From RGIG2134 sp964461115 (GTDB lineage: Bacteria > Cyanobacteriota > Vampirovibrionia > Gastranaerophilales > Gastranaerophilaceae): 64,000 bases of DNA. The translations under genes were made by a program, and so were the position numbers. The notes beneath the pieces were generated by a model that ran no database searches, had not been told where the DNA came from, and saw nothing but the letters and a program-made list of their open reading frames with translations. Positions 24,210-32,839 of the stretch are shown here, piece by piece. The stretch spans positions 1 through 64,000 of the forward strand of contig CAYWSX010000006.1 of the NCBI GenBank assembly GCA_964461115.1. The letters run 5' to 3'. Within the stretch, counting starts at the first letter, position 1. The number at the start of each line of letters is the position of its first letter.

Positions 24210-25049
24210 TTAACGTACAAAAATGTCTTTATTAGTTATAGAGTTGATTTCAGGTGCTGAAAAAGGCGGGTTTTTGTAATCTATTTCAATAACTTTGTAT
24301 CTTGAAGGAGTTTCAAAAAGCGCTGTGCCGACGATATTCAATATCCCGTGCTCGTCTTTCACCTCGTGGTTATCGTGGTAGTGACCTGCAAGGATGAGAA
24401 CGACATTATTGTGTCTGCTCAAAATTCCGTGGTAAACTTCAGGTTCAAGCATATTGTGGCTTGTTCTGTCTTCGAGCGGAATAAGCGGTTCGTGCTGACA
24501 AATCACAACCTTTTTGTTTTTATTCTTTTTAAGTGTTTTTTCAAGCCATTGTGCGGTATTTTCAGTCAAATACCCATGTGCACTCGGAAAACGAGTCGCA
24601 GTAGTATCTAACATTACAAATACAAGTCCGCTTTTCGGAGAAAATGTAAAATTCTTTTCCATAGGCTGATTAGGGTTGTATGAAGAAACAGCCTCCAAGA
24701 AAGTTTCTTTAGACATTCCGCCTATACTGTGCACATCGTGGTTTCCCATTAGTACGTAATAGGGCTTTTTCAGGTCACTTACAATATTTAAAAATAAATC
24801 TAATTCTTTTTCTTTCGATGCATTTATTACATCCCCGGTAAAGACAACAAAATCAATTGTTTTGTCGTTGTTTATTTGTTTTACTGCTTTTTTTAAACTT
24901 TCTTGTGCTACAGAAAGGTTTCTGCGGCTGTTACTTTCATTATCTAGCGACAAGTGAACATCTGTAATTTGAGCAAATTTTACAGAAGCCGCATATGCAC
25001 AATTTACGCTCAAAAGGATAATTAGGATTAATTTAAAAATCGTTTTCAT
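24210..25049 (-). CDS. Secreted calcineurin-like metallophosphoesterase
   Basis: A signal peptide (residues 1-20, cleavage at AYA|AS) precedes a calcineurin-like phosphoesterase domain of normal length. The two-metal ligands are visible in order: D30-x-H32 (QITDVHLS), FTGDVIN, MGNHDVH, QHEPL and GHYHDNHE. It should act in the periplasm or outside on a phosphomonoester or diester. 3',5'-cyclic nucleotides and phospholipid head groups are family precedents, but the substrate is not deducible. It ends eight bases from the convergent giant coiled-coil gene. Confidence 0.9.
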   Translation of the reverse strand: MKTIFKLILIILLSVNCAYAASVKFAQITDVHLSLDNESNSRRNLSVAQESLKKAVKQINNDKTIDFVVFTGDVINASKEKELDLFLNIVSDLKKPYYVLMGNHDVHSIGGMSKETFLEAVSSYNPNQPMEKNFTFSPKSGLVFVMLDTTATRFPSAHGYLTENTAQWLEKTLKKNKNKKVVICQHEPLIPLEDRTSHNMLEPEVYHGILSRHNNVVLILAGHYHDNHEVKDEHGILNIVGTALFETPSRYKVIEIDYKNPPFSAPEINSITNKDIFVR

Positions 25050-25090
25050 ATCTTATAAGTACCATACAAAAAAAAATCAGTCAATTTTAC

Positions 25091-25127
25091 AAAAAAAGAG
25101 AGCTTGTTATAAAGCTCTCTTTTTTAA
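25091..25127. terminator. Terminator downstream of fabF
   Basis: GAGAGCTT (25098-25105) pairs with AAGCTCTC (25112-25119) between an A run and a T run. It ends the minus-strand fabG-acpP-fabF unit and shields the next minus-strand gene. Confidence 0.85.
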
Positions 25128-25141
25128 TATTTATTTTAATT

Positions 25142-26395
25142 TTATATTTTTTTGTAAACGATAGAAGCGTTGTGGCCGCCGAAGCCAAATGAGTTTGTAA
25201 GCGCAACATCAACGTTTCTCTCTTTCGCTGCATGCGGAGTGTAGTCAAGGTTAGCAACTTCTTCGTCTTGGTTATCAAGATTGATAGTCGGAGGTACAAT
25301 ACCATTTTGAATAGCTTTTATACAAATAATTGATTCAACTGCACCTGAAGCACCAAGCATGTGACCTATCATAGATTTTGTTGATGATACGGAAAGATTT
25401 GAGTTTTCAGTCTTATCACCAAATACTCGTGCTACCGCGTGAGATTCAGCTTTGTCACCCAACCCCGTTGATGTGCCGTGTGTATTTACATAATGAACAT
25501 CTTTTGGCTCAAGTCCCGCGTCTTTAACAGCATCTTCCATGGAGCGTTGTGCGCCTTTGCCTTCAGGGCAAGGTGCAACGACGTCATATGCATCAGCAGT
25601 TTGACCGTAACCCACGATTTCTGCGTAAATTTTTGCACCGCGTTTTTTTGCGTGTTCATATTCTTCCAGAATAAGAATACCGGCACCTTCAGCCATTACA
25701 AAGCCGTCACGGTCTTTATCATATGGTCTTGAAGCTTTTGCAGGTTCATCGTTTCTTTTTGAAAGTGTTCTTGCGCTTGAGAATGCACCGATACCAAGGT
25801 GAGTGATAACAGCTTCACATCCGCCTGCGATGACTACATCAGCATCGTTCCATTGGATTGCTCTTAAAGAGTCACCAATTGAGTGAGCAGAAGTTGCACA
25901 AGCTGTAACGATAGCTTTATTAATGCCTTTTGCACCGTATTTCATAGAGATTCTACCTGCAGGTATGTTTACAATCAACATAGGCACAGTGTAAGGCGAA
26001 CATTTTGTAGGTCCGCGTTCGATGATAGCTTTGTGAGCTTTTTCAAACGTATCAAAGCCTCCGGCTGCCGAGCCGACAATGACCCCAACTTTGTATGGGT
26101 CAAGATCACTGTTTTCAAGATCTAAACCTGCGTCGTTCATTGCTTCTTCAGCGGCAATCAATGCAAATTGTGTAAATCTGTCTGTTTTTTTAACTTCTTT
26201 AGGGTCAAAATATTCTAAAGGGTCGTAGCCTTTAACTTCCCCTGCGATATGCACGTTATGTTTTTCCAAATCAATATTTGTAATAGGACCAATGCCGCTT
26301 TTTCCGGCAGTAAGGTTTTCCCATAATTTGTCAACACCCGCTCCATAAGGGGTAACAGCTCCCATACCTGTTATGACGACTCTTCTTTTTGACAT
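25142..26395 (-). CDS. fabF: Beta-ketoacyl-ACP synthase II FabF
   Basis: Condensing enzyme of type II fatty acid elongation. The catalytic triad is C166 in VTACATSAHSIG, H306 in NTHGTSTGLGD and H345 in KSMIGHMLGASGA, with the C-terminal NSFGFGGHNAS signature. Its length of 417 aa is standard. It follows acpP on the minus strand, the usual acpP-fabF order, and a terminator lies just beyond its stop codon. Confidence 0.97.
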   Translation of the reverse strand: MSKRRVVITGMGAVTPYGAGVDKLWENLTAGKSGIGPITNIDLEKHNVHIAGEVKGYDPLEYFDPKEVKKTDRFTQFALIAAEEAMNDAGLDLENSDLDPYKVGVIVGSAAGGFDTFEKAHKAIIERGPTKCSPYTVPMLIVNIPAGRISMKYGAKGINKAIVTACATSAHSIGDSLRAIQWNDADVVIAGGCEAVITHLGIGAFSSARTLSKRNDEPAKASRPYDKDRDGFVMAEGAGILILEEYEHAKKRGAKIYAEIVGYGQTADAYDVVAPCPEGKGAQRSMEDAVKDAGLEPKDVHYVNTHGTSTGLGDKAESHAVARVFGDKTENSNLSVSSTKSMIGHMLGASGAVESIICIKAIQNGIVPPTINLDNQDEEVANLDYTPHAAKERNVDVALTNSFGFGGHNASIVYKKI

Positions 26396-26512
26396 GTTTT
26401 ATACCCTTTTATTAATCTTTACATAGCAATTAAATTGCTTAGGTTCTTTCTAAAATTACGAGGAGAATTTAATATAAAATGCTCCTCGTAAAAAAGTATT
26501 TGCGTTAAAAAA

Positions 26513-26743
26513 TTACGAATTAGCTTCGATGTAGTTAACAGCGTCTTGTACAGTTGCGATTTTTTCAGCTTCTTCATCAGGGATTTCGCATCCGAATTCT
26601 TCTTCAAAAGCCATAACCAATTCAACTGTATCCAAAGAATCAGCGCCCAAATCAGCTGTAAAGCTTGCTTCCGGAGTAACCAAAGCTTCTTCAACGCTTA
26701 ATTGATCAACTACTACTTTTTTAACTCTTTCAAATGTGCTCAT
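26513..26743 (-). CDS. acpP: Acyl carrier protein
   Basis: Small acidic carrier of acyl intermediates in fatty acid synthesis. The phosphopantetheine site is S36 in LGADSLDTVELVMAFEEEF, preceded by the usual helix I and followed by IPDEEAEKIATVQDAVNYI. At 76 aa it has the standard length. GAGGAAAT lies just before the ATG. It sits between fabG and fabF. Confidence 0.98.
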   Translation of the reverse strand: MSTFERVKKVVVDQLSVEEALVTPEASFTADLGADSLDTVELVMAFEEEFGCEIPDEEAEKIATVQDAVNYIEANS

Positions 26744-26834
26744 TTTAATTTCCTCATACTTAAATTAATAACTATTTCTAACAATTTTATTATACTATAA
26801 AAGATTATTTTGCCAAATTATATTACAAAATAAT

Positions 26835-27563
26835 TTACACTACTAATCCGCCGTCAACGCCGATGACTTGAGCGGTTATGTAGTTTCCGTCTTCTATTAA
26901 GAATTTGACCGTTTTTGCAATGTCTTCAGGCAAACCGAGTCTTCTCAAAGGAATGTGGTCTGTTATTCCGTCGAGTTTAAGGTCTTTTGTCATATCAGTT
27001 TGGATGAATCCCGGTGCAACAGCGTTAACTCTGATTCCGCGGGAGCCCATTTCTTTAGCAAGAGCTTTTGTGAAACCGATTAAACCTGCCTTAGCTGAAG
27101 CATAGTTGGTTTGTCCCGCATTTCCATAAACGCCTGCAATACTAGCCATATTGACAATAGCACCTTTGCGGGCTTTCATCATAACTTTAGCTACAGGGTT
27201 TGTTACATAAAATGCTGAGTTTAAGTTAGTGTTGATAACAGCTTCCCAAGCCTCATCGTTCATTCTTACAAATAAACCGTCGCGTGTTATGCCTGCATTA
27301 TTAACAAGCGCATCGATTTGCCCGAAATCATTCATGATTTCTGCTACTGCTGCTTCGCACGCTTCTTTTGATGAAACATCAAATTGGTATGCTTTTGCAT
27401 CTACACCCAAATCTTTAATTTCTTTAACTGTATTGTCAGCAGCTTCTTTGTTTCCTGCATAGTTTACAGCTACGCTATATCCTGCTTTTGCAAGCTCGAT
27501 TGCGCAAGCTTTTCCTATACCTCTTGAGCCGCCTGTTACAAGTGCAACTTTCTTTTCTGTCAT
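26835..27563 (-). CDS. fabG: 3-oxoacyl-ACP reductase FabG
   Basis: NADPH-dependent short-chain reductase that reduces 3-oxoacyl-ACP. Visible are the cofactor loop TGGSRGIGKA, NNAGITRD, the catalytic Ser in NMASIAGVYG, Y-x-x-x-K in QTNYASAKAG, and VAPGFIQTDM. I placed the start at the second ATG (27563), seven bases after AAGGAG. The first ATG (27569) is too close to the ribosome site. First gene of the fabG-acpP-fabF block. Confidence 0.96.
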   Translation of the reverse strand: MTEKKVALVTGGSRGIGKACAIELAKAGYSVAVNYAGNKEAADNTVKEIKDLGVDAKAYQFDVSSKEACEAAVAEIMNDFGQIDALVNNAGITRDGLFVRMNDEAWEAVINTNLNSAFYVTNPVAKVMMKARKGAIVNMASIAGVYGNAGQTNYASAKAGLIGFTKALAKEMGSRGIRVNAVAPGFIQTDMTKDLKLDGITDHIPLRRLGLPEDIAKTVKFLIEDGNYITAQVIGVDGGLVV

Positions 27564-27636
27564 TATCATACTCCTTAGAACTGAATTCTTCCGATATTTT
27601 CAATCATATCACAGAAATCAAATTTTGCATTTATTC

Positions 27637-27666
27637 TTGAAATTGTGTACGGTTTTTTGCTATTAT
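27637..27666 (+). promoter_or_regulatory. Promoter of the small Lys/Gln-rich secreted protein gene
   Basis: TTGAAA (27637-27642), an 18-bp spacer and TATTAT (27661-27666) lie about 32 bp upstream of the ATG, with AGGAGGG in between. Confidence 0.55.
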
Positions 27667-27698
27667 GAAACATGTAAAATATTTAGGAGGGACAAAAT

Positions 27699-28121
27699 AT
27701 GAAAAAATTGGCAGTTACTTTATTAATCGGTACAATGATTGCTTCTTCTGCATTGGCGGCAACAAATTCCAATCCGTTCAAAGAAAGCTGGAACGATACA
27801 AAAAAAATATACACAGATGCAGCTAAATCTGCAAATGATAAAGCAAAAGCTGATATGAAAGCTAAACAAAACAGCCAGCAAGCAAAAGCTAAGGCAGAAC
27901 AAGATGCTCGTCAAAAAGAACAGGCGGCTAAAAGAGCTGAAATTCAAAAGAAAATTGAAGATGCAAAAAATGCGCCTCAAAAGAGACAAGAGGAGTTGGC
28001 TAAACAGAGGGAAGCGCAAAAGAAAACATATGAACAACAGACAAAAGCAAGACAGGACGCTCAAAAGAAAAAGCAACAAGATGCTTTAAATAATCTTCAA
28101 AAGAAAATTTACGGAAACTAA
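27699..28121 (+). CDS. Small secreted Lys/Ala/Gln-rich helical protein
   Basis: A clear signal peptide (residues 1-20, ending SSALA|AT) precedes about 120 residues made mainly of Lys, Ala, Gln, Glu and Arg, predicted to form one long charged helix. There are no Cys and no enzyme motif. The start follows AGGAGGG at ideal distance. It lies on the plus strand between fabD and fabG, which face the other way, and has its own promoter and a shared terminator. Family unknown. A periplasmic or outer-membrane-associated coiled-coil protein is the most that can be said. Confidence 0.75.
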   Translation: MKKLAVTLLIGTMIASSALAATNSNPFKESWNDTKKIYTDAAKSANDKAKADMKAKQNSQQAKAKAEQDARQKEQAAKRAEIQKKIEDAKNAPQKRQEELAKQREAQKKTYEQQTKARQDAQKKKQQDALNNLQKKIYGN

Positions 28122-28130
28122 TTTTCCTGC

Positions 28131-28172
28131 AACAAAAAACAGCGGCTAAATTCATCAGCCGCTGTTTTTTTG
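28131..28172. terminator. Bidirectional terminator
   Basis: AACAGCGGCT (28138-28147) and AGCCGCTGTT (28157-28166), flanked by A and T runs, lie between the convergent small secreted protein gene and fabD. Confidence 0.9.
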
Positions 28173-28179
28173 TATTATT

Positions 28180-29118
28180 TTATACGTTTGCCGTTTTTAA
28201 TGTTTCGATTGTTGCATTCAAGCTTTCAACGTCATAGATATTGTAAGTTGTAATTGCAGGATTGATTTTTTTTACTAAACCTGCAAGGACTTTGCCCGGT
28301 CCAATTTCGATAATGGTATCAACGCCATTTTCAGCCATTTTATTTACTGTTTGTGTCCAATACACTGAAGAATAAATCTGTTCCGGCATTTTTTGCTTAA
28401 ACGATTCTCCGGAAATAGTTTCTTCCGCGTCGGCATTTGTTATTACAGGGCAGTTTGCGTCATTAACATCAAAACTTTCAACATAACCTTTGAATTCATC
28501 GGCTGCGTCTTTCATCAAGGCACTGTGGAACGCGCCCGAAACAGCCAAAGGAATAACTCTTTTTGCGCCTGCTGCTTTCAACAATTCGCAAGCCTTTTCA
28601 ATAGCTTTAGTTTCACCCGTGATAACAATTTGCGCAGGTGAATTGTAATTTGCAACCGATACAATGCCCTCAGATTGCGCATTTTTAACACACTCTTCAA
28701 CCTGCTCCTGCGCCATACCTATTACTGCTGCCATTGAGCCTGTTGCAGCTGCGTTCATAAGTTCTGCACGTTTTTGAACTATTTTCAAGACATCATCTAA
28801 ATCAAGTGCCCAAGCGGAATACAATGCCGAATACTCACCCAAGCTGTGACCTGCAACGTAGTCGGGTTTTACATCACATTTTTCTTTAAATGCTTCCAAA
28901 GCTGCTATTGATGTGACCAAAATGGCAGGCTGTGTGTTTATTGTTTGTTTTAAATCTTCATCAGGTCCTTCGAAGCACATTGTAGAAATACTTTTACCTA
29001 AAACTACATCAGCTCTATCAAAAACTTCTCTTGCTGATGAAAAATTGTCGTATAAATCTTTTCCCATCCCAACAGATTGTGAGCCCTGTCCGGGGAATAC
29101 AAAAGCTATTTTGCCCAT
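28180..29118 (-). CDS. fabD: Malonyl-CoA:ACP transacylase FabD
   Basis: Transfers malonyl from CoA to ACP. The nucleophile is S92 in VAGHSLGEYSAL, the N-terminal FVFPGQGSQSVGMG is diagnostic, and the catalytic His lies in VSGAFHSALM (about residue 197). Length of 312 aa is normal. A strong AAAAGGAGAAAA site precedes the ATG. It is flanked on both sides by plus-strand genes, so it is its own transcription unit. Confidence 0.97.
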   Translation of the reverse strand: MGKIAFVFPGQGSQSVGMGKDLYDNFSSAREVFDRADVVLGKSISTMCFEGPDEDLKQTINTQPAILVTSIAALEAFKEKCDVKPDYVAGHSLGEYSALYSAWALDLDDVLKIVQKRAELMNAAATGSMAAVIGMAQEQVEECVKNAQSEGIVSVANYNSPAQIVITGETKAIEKACELLKAAGAKRVIPLAVSGAFHSALMKDAADEFKGYVESFDVNDANCPVITNADAEETISGESFKQKMPEQIYSSVYWTQTVNKMAENGVDTIIEIGPGKVLAGLVKKINPAITTYNIYDVESLNATIETLKTANV

Positions 29119-29363
29119 AATTTTCTCCTTTTAAATTGATAAAACGATTATCTCAAAAACTATTTCTTTAGGCAAACAAATGTAAATAATATGTGTTTTT
29201 CATAAATTTGTAAACTTTTGTAAAAATGGATTTTATTCTTACGTAGAGCGAATAAACTCCTAAATAGAATAGAATGGGATGGGTAAGCAATAACTTTTTG
29301 ATTTGCGTTTTCATGAAATTATAAGACATTGGTTTTAGAATTAGAAAACAGAGGAGAATGATT

Positions 29364-29531
29364 ATGGCAAATTTGAATGTACAAAATGTAGTCGCAAAAT
29401 GCTTTGAGGGCGGAAAAATCAACATGGACGCTGTAAAACAGTGTGCGGGAAAATTTGGTTTTGACGCAAAATTAATCAAAGAGGATATGTCTGTTTTTCA
29501 GGTAGAAAAACTATTAAAGGGACTAAAATAA
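29364..29531 (+). CDS. 55-residue protein of unknown function
   Basis: A short frame starting MANLNVQNVVAKCFEG and ending LLKGLK, preceded by GAGGAG at 29351-29356 with eight bases to the ATG. The composition is that of a normal coding region, with two Cys, several Lys and a helical pattern. It is the first of three small plus-strand genes that separate fabH from fabD. Function unknown. The strong ribosome site is the main support. Confidence 0.6.
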   Translation: MANLNVQNVVAKCFEGGKINMDAVKQCAGKFGFDAKLIKEDMSVFQVEKLLKGLK

Positions 29532-29594
29532 ATGGTGCGGGTTAATGCCGTACAAATTAGGTTTTAAGTTTATAAAAAATAAAGAAAGGTTTTT

Positions 29595-29909
29595 ATGGCT
29601 GATATTAAAGAAATAGGGGGACAGCAAAATAATATTGCTACTCAGACATCTCAATCTCCCGAAGCGCAGAAACAGATTAAGATGCAGAAAGAAAAGCAGT
29701 TAAAGGCTCAGCAGCAAGCAAGAATAGCTCGAGAACTACAAGCAAAGCTTAGCGGAATCTGGGCAATGGATAGCAAGATTCGCTCAGGTGGCGGTGATAT
29801 GGCTAGCCGGAATATTTTGAAAAGTTCAATAGATTCTGATGTTAAAGCATTGGGTTTGGCTAATGACGGAAATTTAATCAATCAGCTAAGGACTCTTGCA
29901 ATGGCGTAA
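29595..29909 (+). CDS. 104-residue Gln-rich protein of unknown function
   Basis: Starts MADIKEIGGQQNN after AAAGAAAGG. Residues 20-50 are rich in Gln, Lys and Ala (coiled-coil like), followed by a compact stretch with SGIWAMDSKIRSGGGDMASR and a helical end. No signal peptide or membrane segment. The next small gene begins 39 bp after its stop codon, so they are probably co-transcribed. I do not recognise the family. Confidence 0.65.
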   Translation: MADIKEIGGQQNNIATQTSQSPEAQKQIKMQKEKQLKAQQQARIARELQAKLSGIWAMDSKIRSGGGDMASRNILKSSIDSDVKALGLANDGNLINQLRTLAMA

Positions 29910-29948
29910 ATGATTCTAAAAAGCAGTTTAATAAATAACGGAGTTTCT

Positions 29949-30314
29949 ATGGGCTATAGCATAAATAATGATTATAAAATGCCGGTACCGATTGCAAAGC
30001 CGTCACAACAAAAGCCTTCGCGTGAGGAAGTCGCTAAATTAGCCGAAATATATGAAAATGCATTGGAACGCACGCAGGCAGAACAAAAAATGTGGAACAT
30101 GATGCAGCATGATGGTGCGATGAAAATCGAGGCGCAGCGAAAAAGCGGACATATTTCAGAAGAAGTTGCTCAAGTCCGGCAGCTGACAAACGATGTAATG
30201 GCGCACGATGCTTATGCTCGAATTGCTGCTGAATCACAGCAGACAGCATTCAGATATAATGATTTGAAGCAGGATTATCCCGAATATTTTCCAAATAAAA
30301 AGCGGACTCTGTAG
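29949..30314 (+). CDS. 121-residue helical protein of unknown function
   Basis: I chose the ATG at 29949 (MGYSINNDYKMPVP) because CGGAG lies five bases before it. The open frame extends upstream to 29910. The body is helical with EEVAKLAEIYENALERTQAEQ and a Met/Gln-rich stretch, and it ends YPEYFPNKKRTL. No signal peptide. Its stop codon lies in the loop of the terminator at 30297-30329. Third of the small genes between fabD and fabH. Confidence 0.68.
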   Translation: MGYSINNDYKMPVPIAKPSQQKPSREEVAKLAEIYENALERTQAEQKMWNMMQHDGAMKIEAQRKSGHISEEVAQVRQLTNDVMAHDAYARIAAESQQTAFRYNDLKQDYPEYFPNKKRTL

Positions 30315-30329
30315 AATCCGCTTTTATTC
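30297..30329. terminator. Terminator overlapping the 3' end of the small-gene cluster
   Basis: AAAAGCGGA (30298-30306) pairs with TCCGCTTTT (30317-30325). The stop codon TAG (30312-30314) is in the loop. It can also terminate fabH from the other strand. Confidence 0.8.
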
Positions 30330-30348
30330 TATTTATTGAAAATAATTT

Positions 30349-31347
30349 TTAGCAAATACCTTCACGTAATCGGACAATCGCTGTTCCGTATGTCATACCT
30401 GCACCGAAACCGGTAAGAATCGCTTTGCAAGGAAGTTTTACTTTGCCTTCTTCAACCGCTTCACAGAGTGCGATAGGAATACTAGCTGCAGATGTGTTTC
30501 CGTATTTATGGATGTTCACAACTACTTTTTCACTATCATAACCGAGACGATCTGCCATTGCGTCAATAATTCTTAAGTTTGCTTGGTGAGGAACAAGATA
30601 ATCAATTTCCTCAGGTGTATGACCTGAACGCTCAACACTTTTTGCAATAGCGTCAGGCATTGTTGTTACAACGAACTTGTAAACCTCTTTACCGTTCATA
30701 TAAACTTTCATTGGCTCTTGTTTACTTGGTTCAACAAGAGGGCAGTTTTCACCTGAAATCGGCATGTTAATTAACATACCCTTTTCGCCGTCTGAAACGG
30801 CTTCAATATCCATAATATCTTCTACGCCGTCAACAGACTCTTTCATAACCATTGCGCCTGCTCCGTCTCCGAAAAGCACGCAAGTTGCACGATCTGTCCA
30901 GTCGATAAATTTTGAATTAGCGTCACAAGCAACGATAAGTACATTTTTATATGTTCCTGACGCGATAAATGCTTTGGCAATATTCATACCGTATAAAAGC
31001 CCTGAACATGCAGCTGTGATATCAAATGCTACTGCGTTTTTTGCACCGATAGCAGCTTGAATTATGCAGCCTGTTGAAGGATAAACATAATGAGGCACAG
31101 AAGCTGCTGCAATAATTAAATCAACATCTTCCGGGTTCATTTTAGCGTTTGCAAGTGCTTTTTTTGCTGCATCAATACCTAAATCATTTGCATTTTCTTC
31201 ACCTGAGCATATACGGCGTTCTTTTATGCCTGTTCTTGAAGTAATCCATTCATCAGAAGTATCCAGAATTTTCGTTAGGTCTTCGTTTGTAATTACAGTA
31301 TTTGGAACGCTAAAAGCGAGTCCTGCGATCATTGTAGGTATATTCAT
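30349..31347 (-). CDS. fabH: Beta-ketoacyl-ACP synthase III FabH
   Basis: Starts fatty acid chains by condensing acetyl-CoA with malonyl-ACP. The nucleophile is C114 in DITAACSGLLYGM, with His and Asn in VPHQANLRI and NIHKYGNTSAASIP. DEWITSRTGI at the N-terminus is typical. It starts two bases after plsX stops, so it belongs to the yceD-rpmF-plsX-fabH unit. Confidence 0.97.
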   Translation of the reverse strand: MNIPTMIAGLAFSVPNTVITNEDLTKILDTSDEWITSRTGIKERRICSGEENANDLGIDAAKKALANAKMNPEDVDLIIAAASVPHYVYPSTGCIIQAAIGAKNAVAFDITAACSGLLYGMNIAKAFIASGTYKNVLIVACDANSKFIDWTDRATCVLFGDGAGAMVMKESVDGVEDIMDIEAVSDGEKGMLINMPISGENCPLVEPSKQEPMKVYMNGKEVYKFVVTTMPDAIAKSVERSGHTPEEIDYLVPHQANLRIIDAMADRLGYDSEKVVVNIHKYGNTSAASIPIALCEAVEEGKVKLPCKAILTGFGAGMTYGTAIVRLREGIC

Positions 31348-31349
31348 TC

Positions 31350-32405
31350 TTATAATCCTTCGTAAAATTCTGATATTTTCTTGTTAACGCCTGATTCAAC
31401 GGCCTCTTTTGCAACTCTGACAGCATTTTTTATTGCATATGCGGTACTTCTTCCATGAGAAATAACAGTTATGCCTTTAACTCCCAAGAGCAATGCTCCG
31501 CCGAATTCTTCGTAGTTGATTTTTTTGTAAATTCTTTTCATAAAAGGTTTTGCTAAAAGCCCGATTATGATAGATATGATATCTTGTTTAAATTCTTGTT
31601 GAATCATTTTGAACAACATTGAAGACGAACCTTCTATGATTTTTAATGCAACGTTTCCAACGAAGCCGTCACAAACGACAACGTTACAGTCGCCCAAGAA
31701 AAGCTCTTTTCCTTCTACGTTTCCGATGAAGTTTGCTCTGTCACCCATTTCTTCAAGCATTTTGTATGTACCTAATGCAAGATTGTTACCTTTGCTTGCT
31801 TCTTCGCCGATGTTCAAGATACCGATACGCGGTTCTTCAACGCCTAGTACGCTTTTGGAGAATGTCGCACCCATAATAGCAAATTGTGTGAGCATTTCAG
31901 GAGTACATTCGCTGTTTGCACCTGCGTCAATAAGAACCACAGGTTTTTTCATTGTTGGTAAAGTTGCTGCGATTGCAGGGCGCGCGATACCGGGCAATCT
32001 GCCGAGTCCGAACAAACTTGATGCCATAGCCGCACCTGTTGAGCCTGCTGCTACAACTGCTTGAGAGCTGCCTGTTGATACTGCTTCAACAGCAAGCACG
32101 ATTGAAGATTTTTTCTTCTTTCTGATTGCCTGTCCAGGAGCTTCACCCATTTCAATGACTTCTGTTGCTTGAGTAACTTTTATGTCCAATTTTGAAAGAT
32201 CAACTTTGATTTTATGCTGAAACATTCCTGCACGATTTTGTTTGATACCTTCTTTTGCAATTCGTTGAAGTTCTTCTTCAATTAAATCTTCTTTTCCGAC
32301 CAATTCGATAGCAACACCATAGTCATGAGCCGCCCATACTGCGCCTTCTACGGTTGCCTTTGGTGCGTAATCCCCACCCATCGCATCAATTGCAATTCTT
32401 GTCAT
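31350..32405 (-). CDS. plsX: Phosphate acyltransferase PlsX
   Basis: Makes acyl-phosphate from acyl-ACP, the first step of the PlsX-PlsY route to phosphatidic acid. The N-terminal IAIDAMGGDYAP, GEAPGQAIRKKKKSS, AGSTGAAMASSLF and VCDGFVGNVALK segments are diagnostic. Length of 351 aa is normal. It lies between rpmF and fabH, the usual bacterial order. Confidence 0.97.
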   Translation of the reverse strand: MTRIAIDAMGGDYAPKATVEGAVWAAHDYGVAIELVGKEDLIEEELQRIAKEGIKQNRAGMFQHKIKVDLSKLDIKVTQATEVIEMGEAPGQAIRKKKKSSIVLAVEAVSTGSSQAVVAAGSTGAAMASSLFGLGRLPGIARPAIAATLPTMKKPVVLIDAGANSECTPEMLTQFAIMGATFSKSVLGVEEPRIGILNIGEEASKGNNLALGTYKMLEEMGDRANFIGNVEGKELFLGDCNVVVCDGFVGNVALKIIEGSSSMLFKMIQQEFKQDIISIIIGLLAKPFMKRIYKKINYEEFGGALLLGVKGITVISHGRSTAYAIKNAVRVAKEAVESGVNKKISEFYEGL

Positions 32406-32441
32406 AAAATTTATTCTACCCTCACTTCTATAATTAATATT

Positions 32442-32476
32442 ATATCAAGCAGGAGTTTAAAAGTCCCGCTTGATAT
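32442..32476 (-). other. Stem-loop between rpmF and plsX
   Basis: ATATCAAGC (32442-32450) pairs with GCTTGATAT (32468-32476), and the stem continues inward with one mismatch. On the minus strand it is not followed by a U run, so it is better read as an mRNA processing, stability or attenuation element within the operon than as a full terminator. Confidence 0.5.
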
Positions 32477-32489
32477 AAAAATTTACAAG

Positions 32490-32837
32490 TTATTCAACTT
32501 CGTTAGCGTCGTCGTTTTTCTTAGCTTCTTCAGCTTCAACTTTGACTTCTTCTTTGATTTCTTCAACTTTTTCTTCAACAACTTGTTCTTTTTTTGTTGA
32601 TTTTTTAGCTGCTGCTTTTTTCTTCGCAGGTTTTACTTCTGCTGCTTGCGCAACGTAGTCTTCGTGCTTGATACTAGCCGGTTTGCCTTTGTAGTATCCG
32701 CATTCTGTACATACTGTATGTGCCAAAGCGATAGCGCCGCATTTAGGGCATGTAGTTGTTGTAGGTTTAGTTGCTTTCCAGTTTGATCTTCTGTGTCCTT
32801 GGGCTGATGCGCCCGTTCTTTTCTTAGGTACTGCCAT
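32490..32837 (-). CDS. rpmF: Ribosomal protein L32 with long charged C-terminal extension
   Basis: Residues 1-60 are a standard bL32: MAVPKKRTGAS, RRSNWKAT and a zinc ribbon with C30-x2-C33 and C43-x2-C46. About 55 further residues follow, first Lys/Ala-rich and then Glu/Lys-rich (VEEKVEEIKEEVKVEAEEA). The usual L32 is 55-65 aa, so this 115-aa form is nearly doubled in length. The tail has the low-complexity look of a disordered extension. It lies two bases after yceD on the minus strand with a good AAAAGGA site. Confidence 0.95.
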   Translation of the reverse strand: MAVPKKRTGASAQGHRRSNWKATKPTTTTCPKCGAIALAHTVCTECGYYKGKPASIKHEDYVAQAAEVKPAKKKAAAKKSTKKEQVVEEKVEEIKEEVKVEAEEAKKNDDANEVE

Positions 32838-32839
32838 TT

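Noticed and set aside
29168..29479. 103-codon minus-strand frame upstream of fabD
   Set aside because: It is antisense to the small gene at 29364, has no ribosome site and resembles no family.
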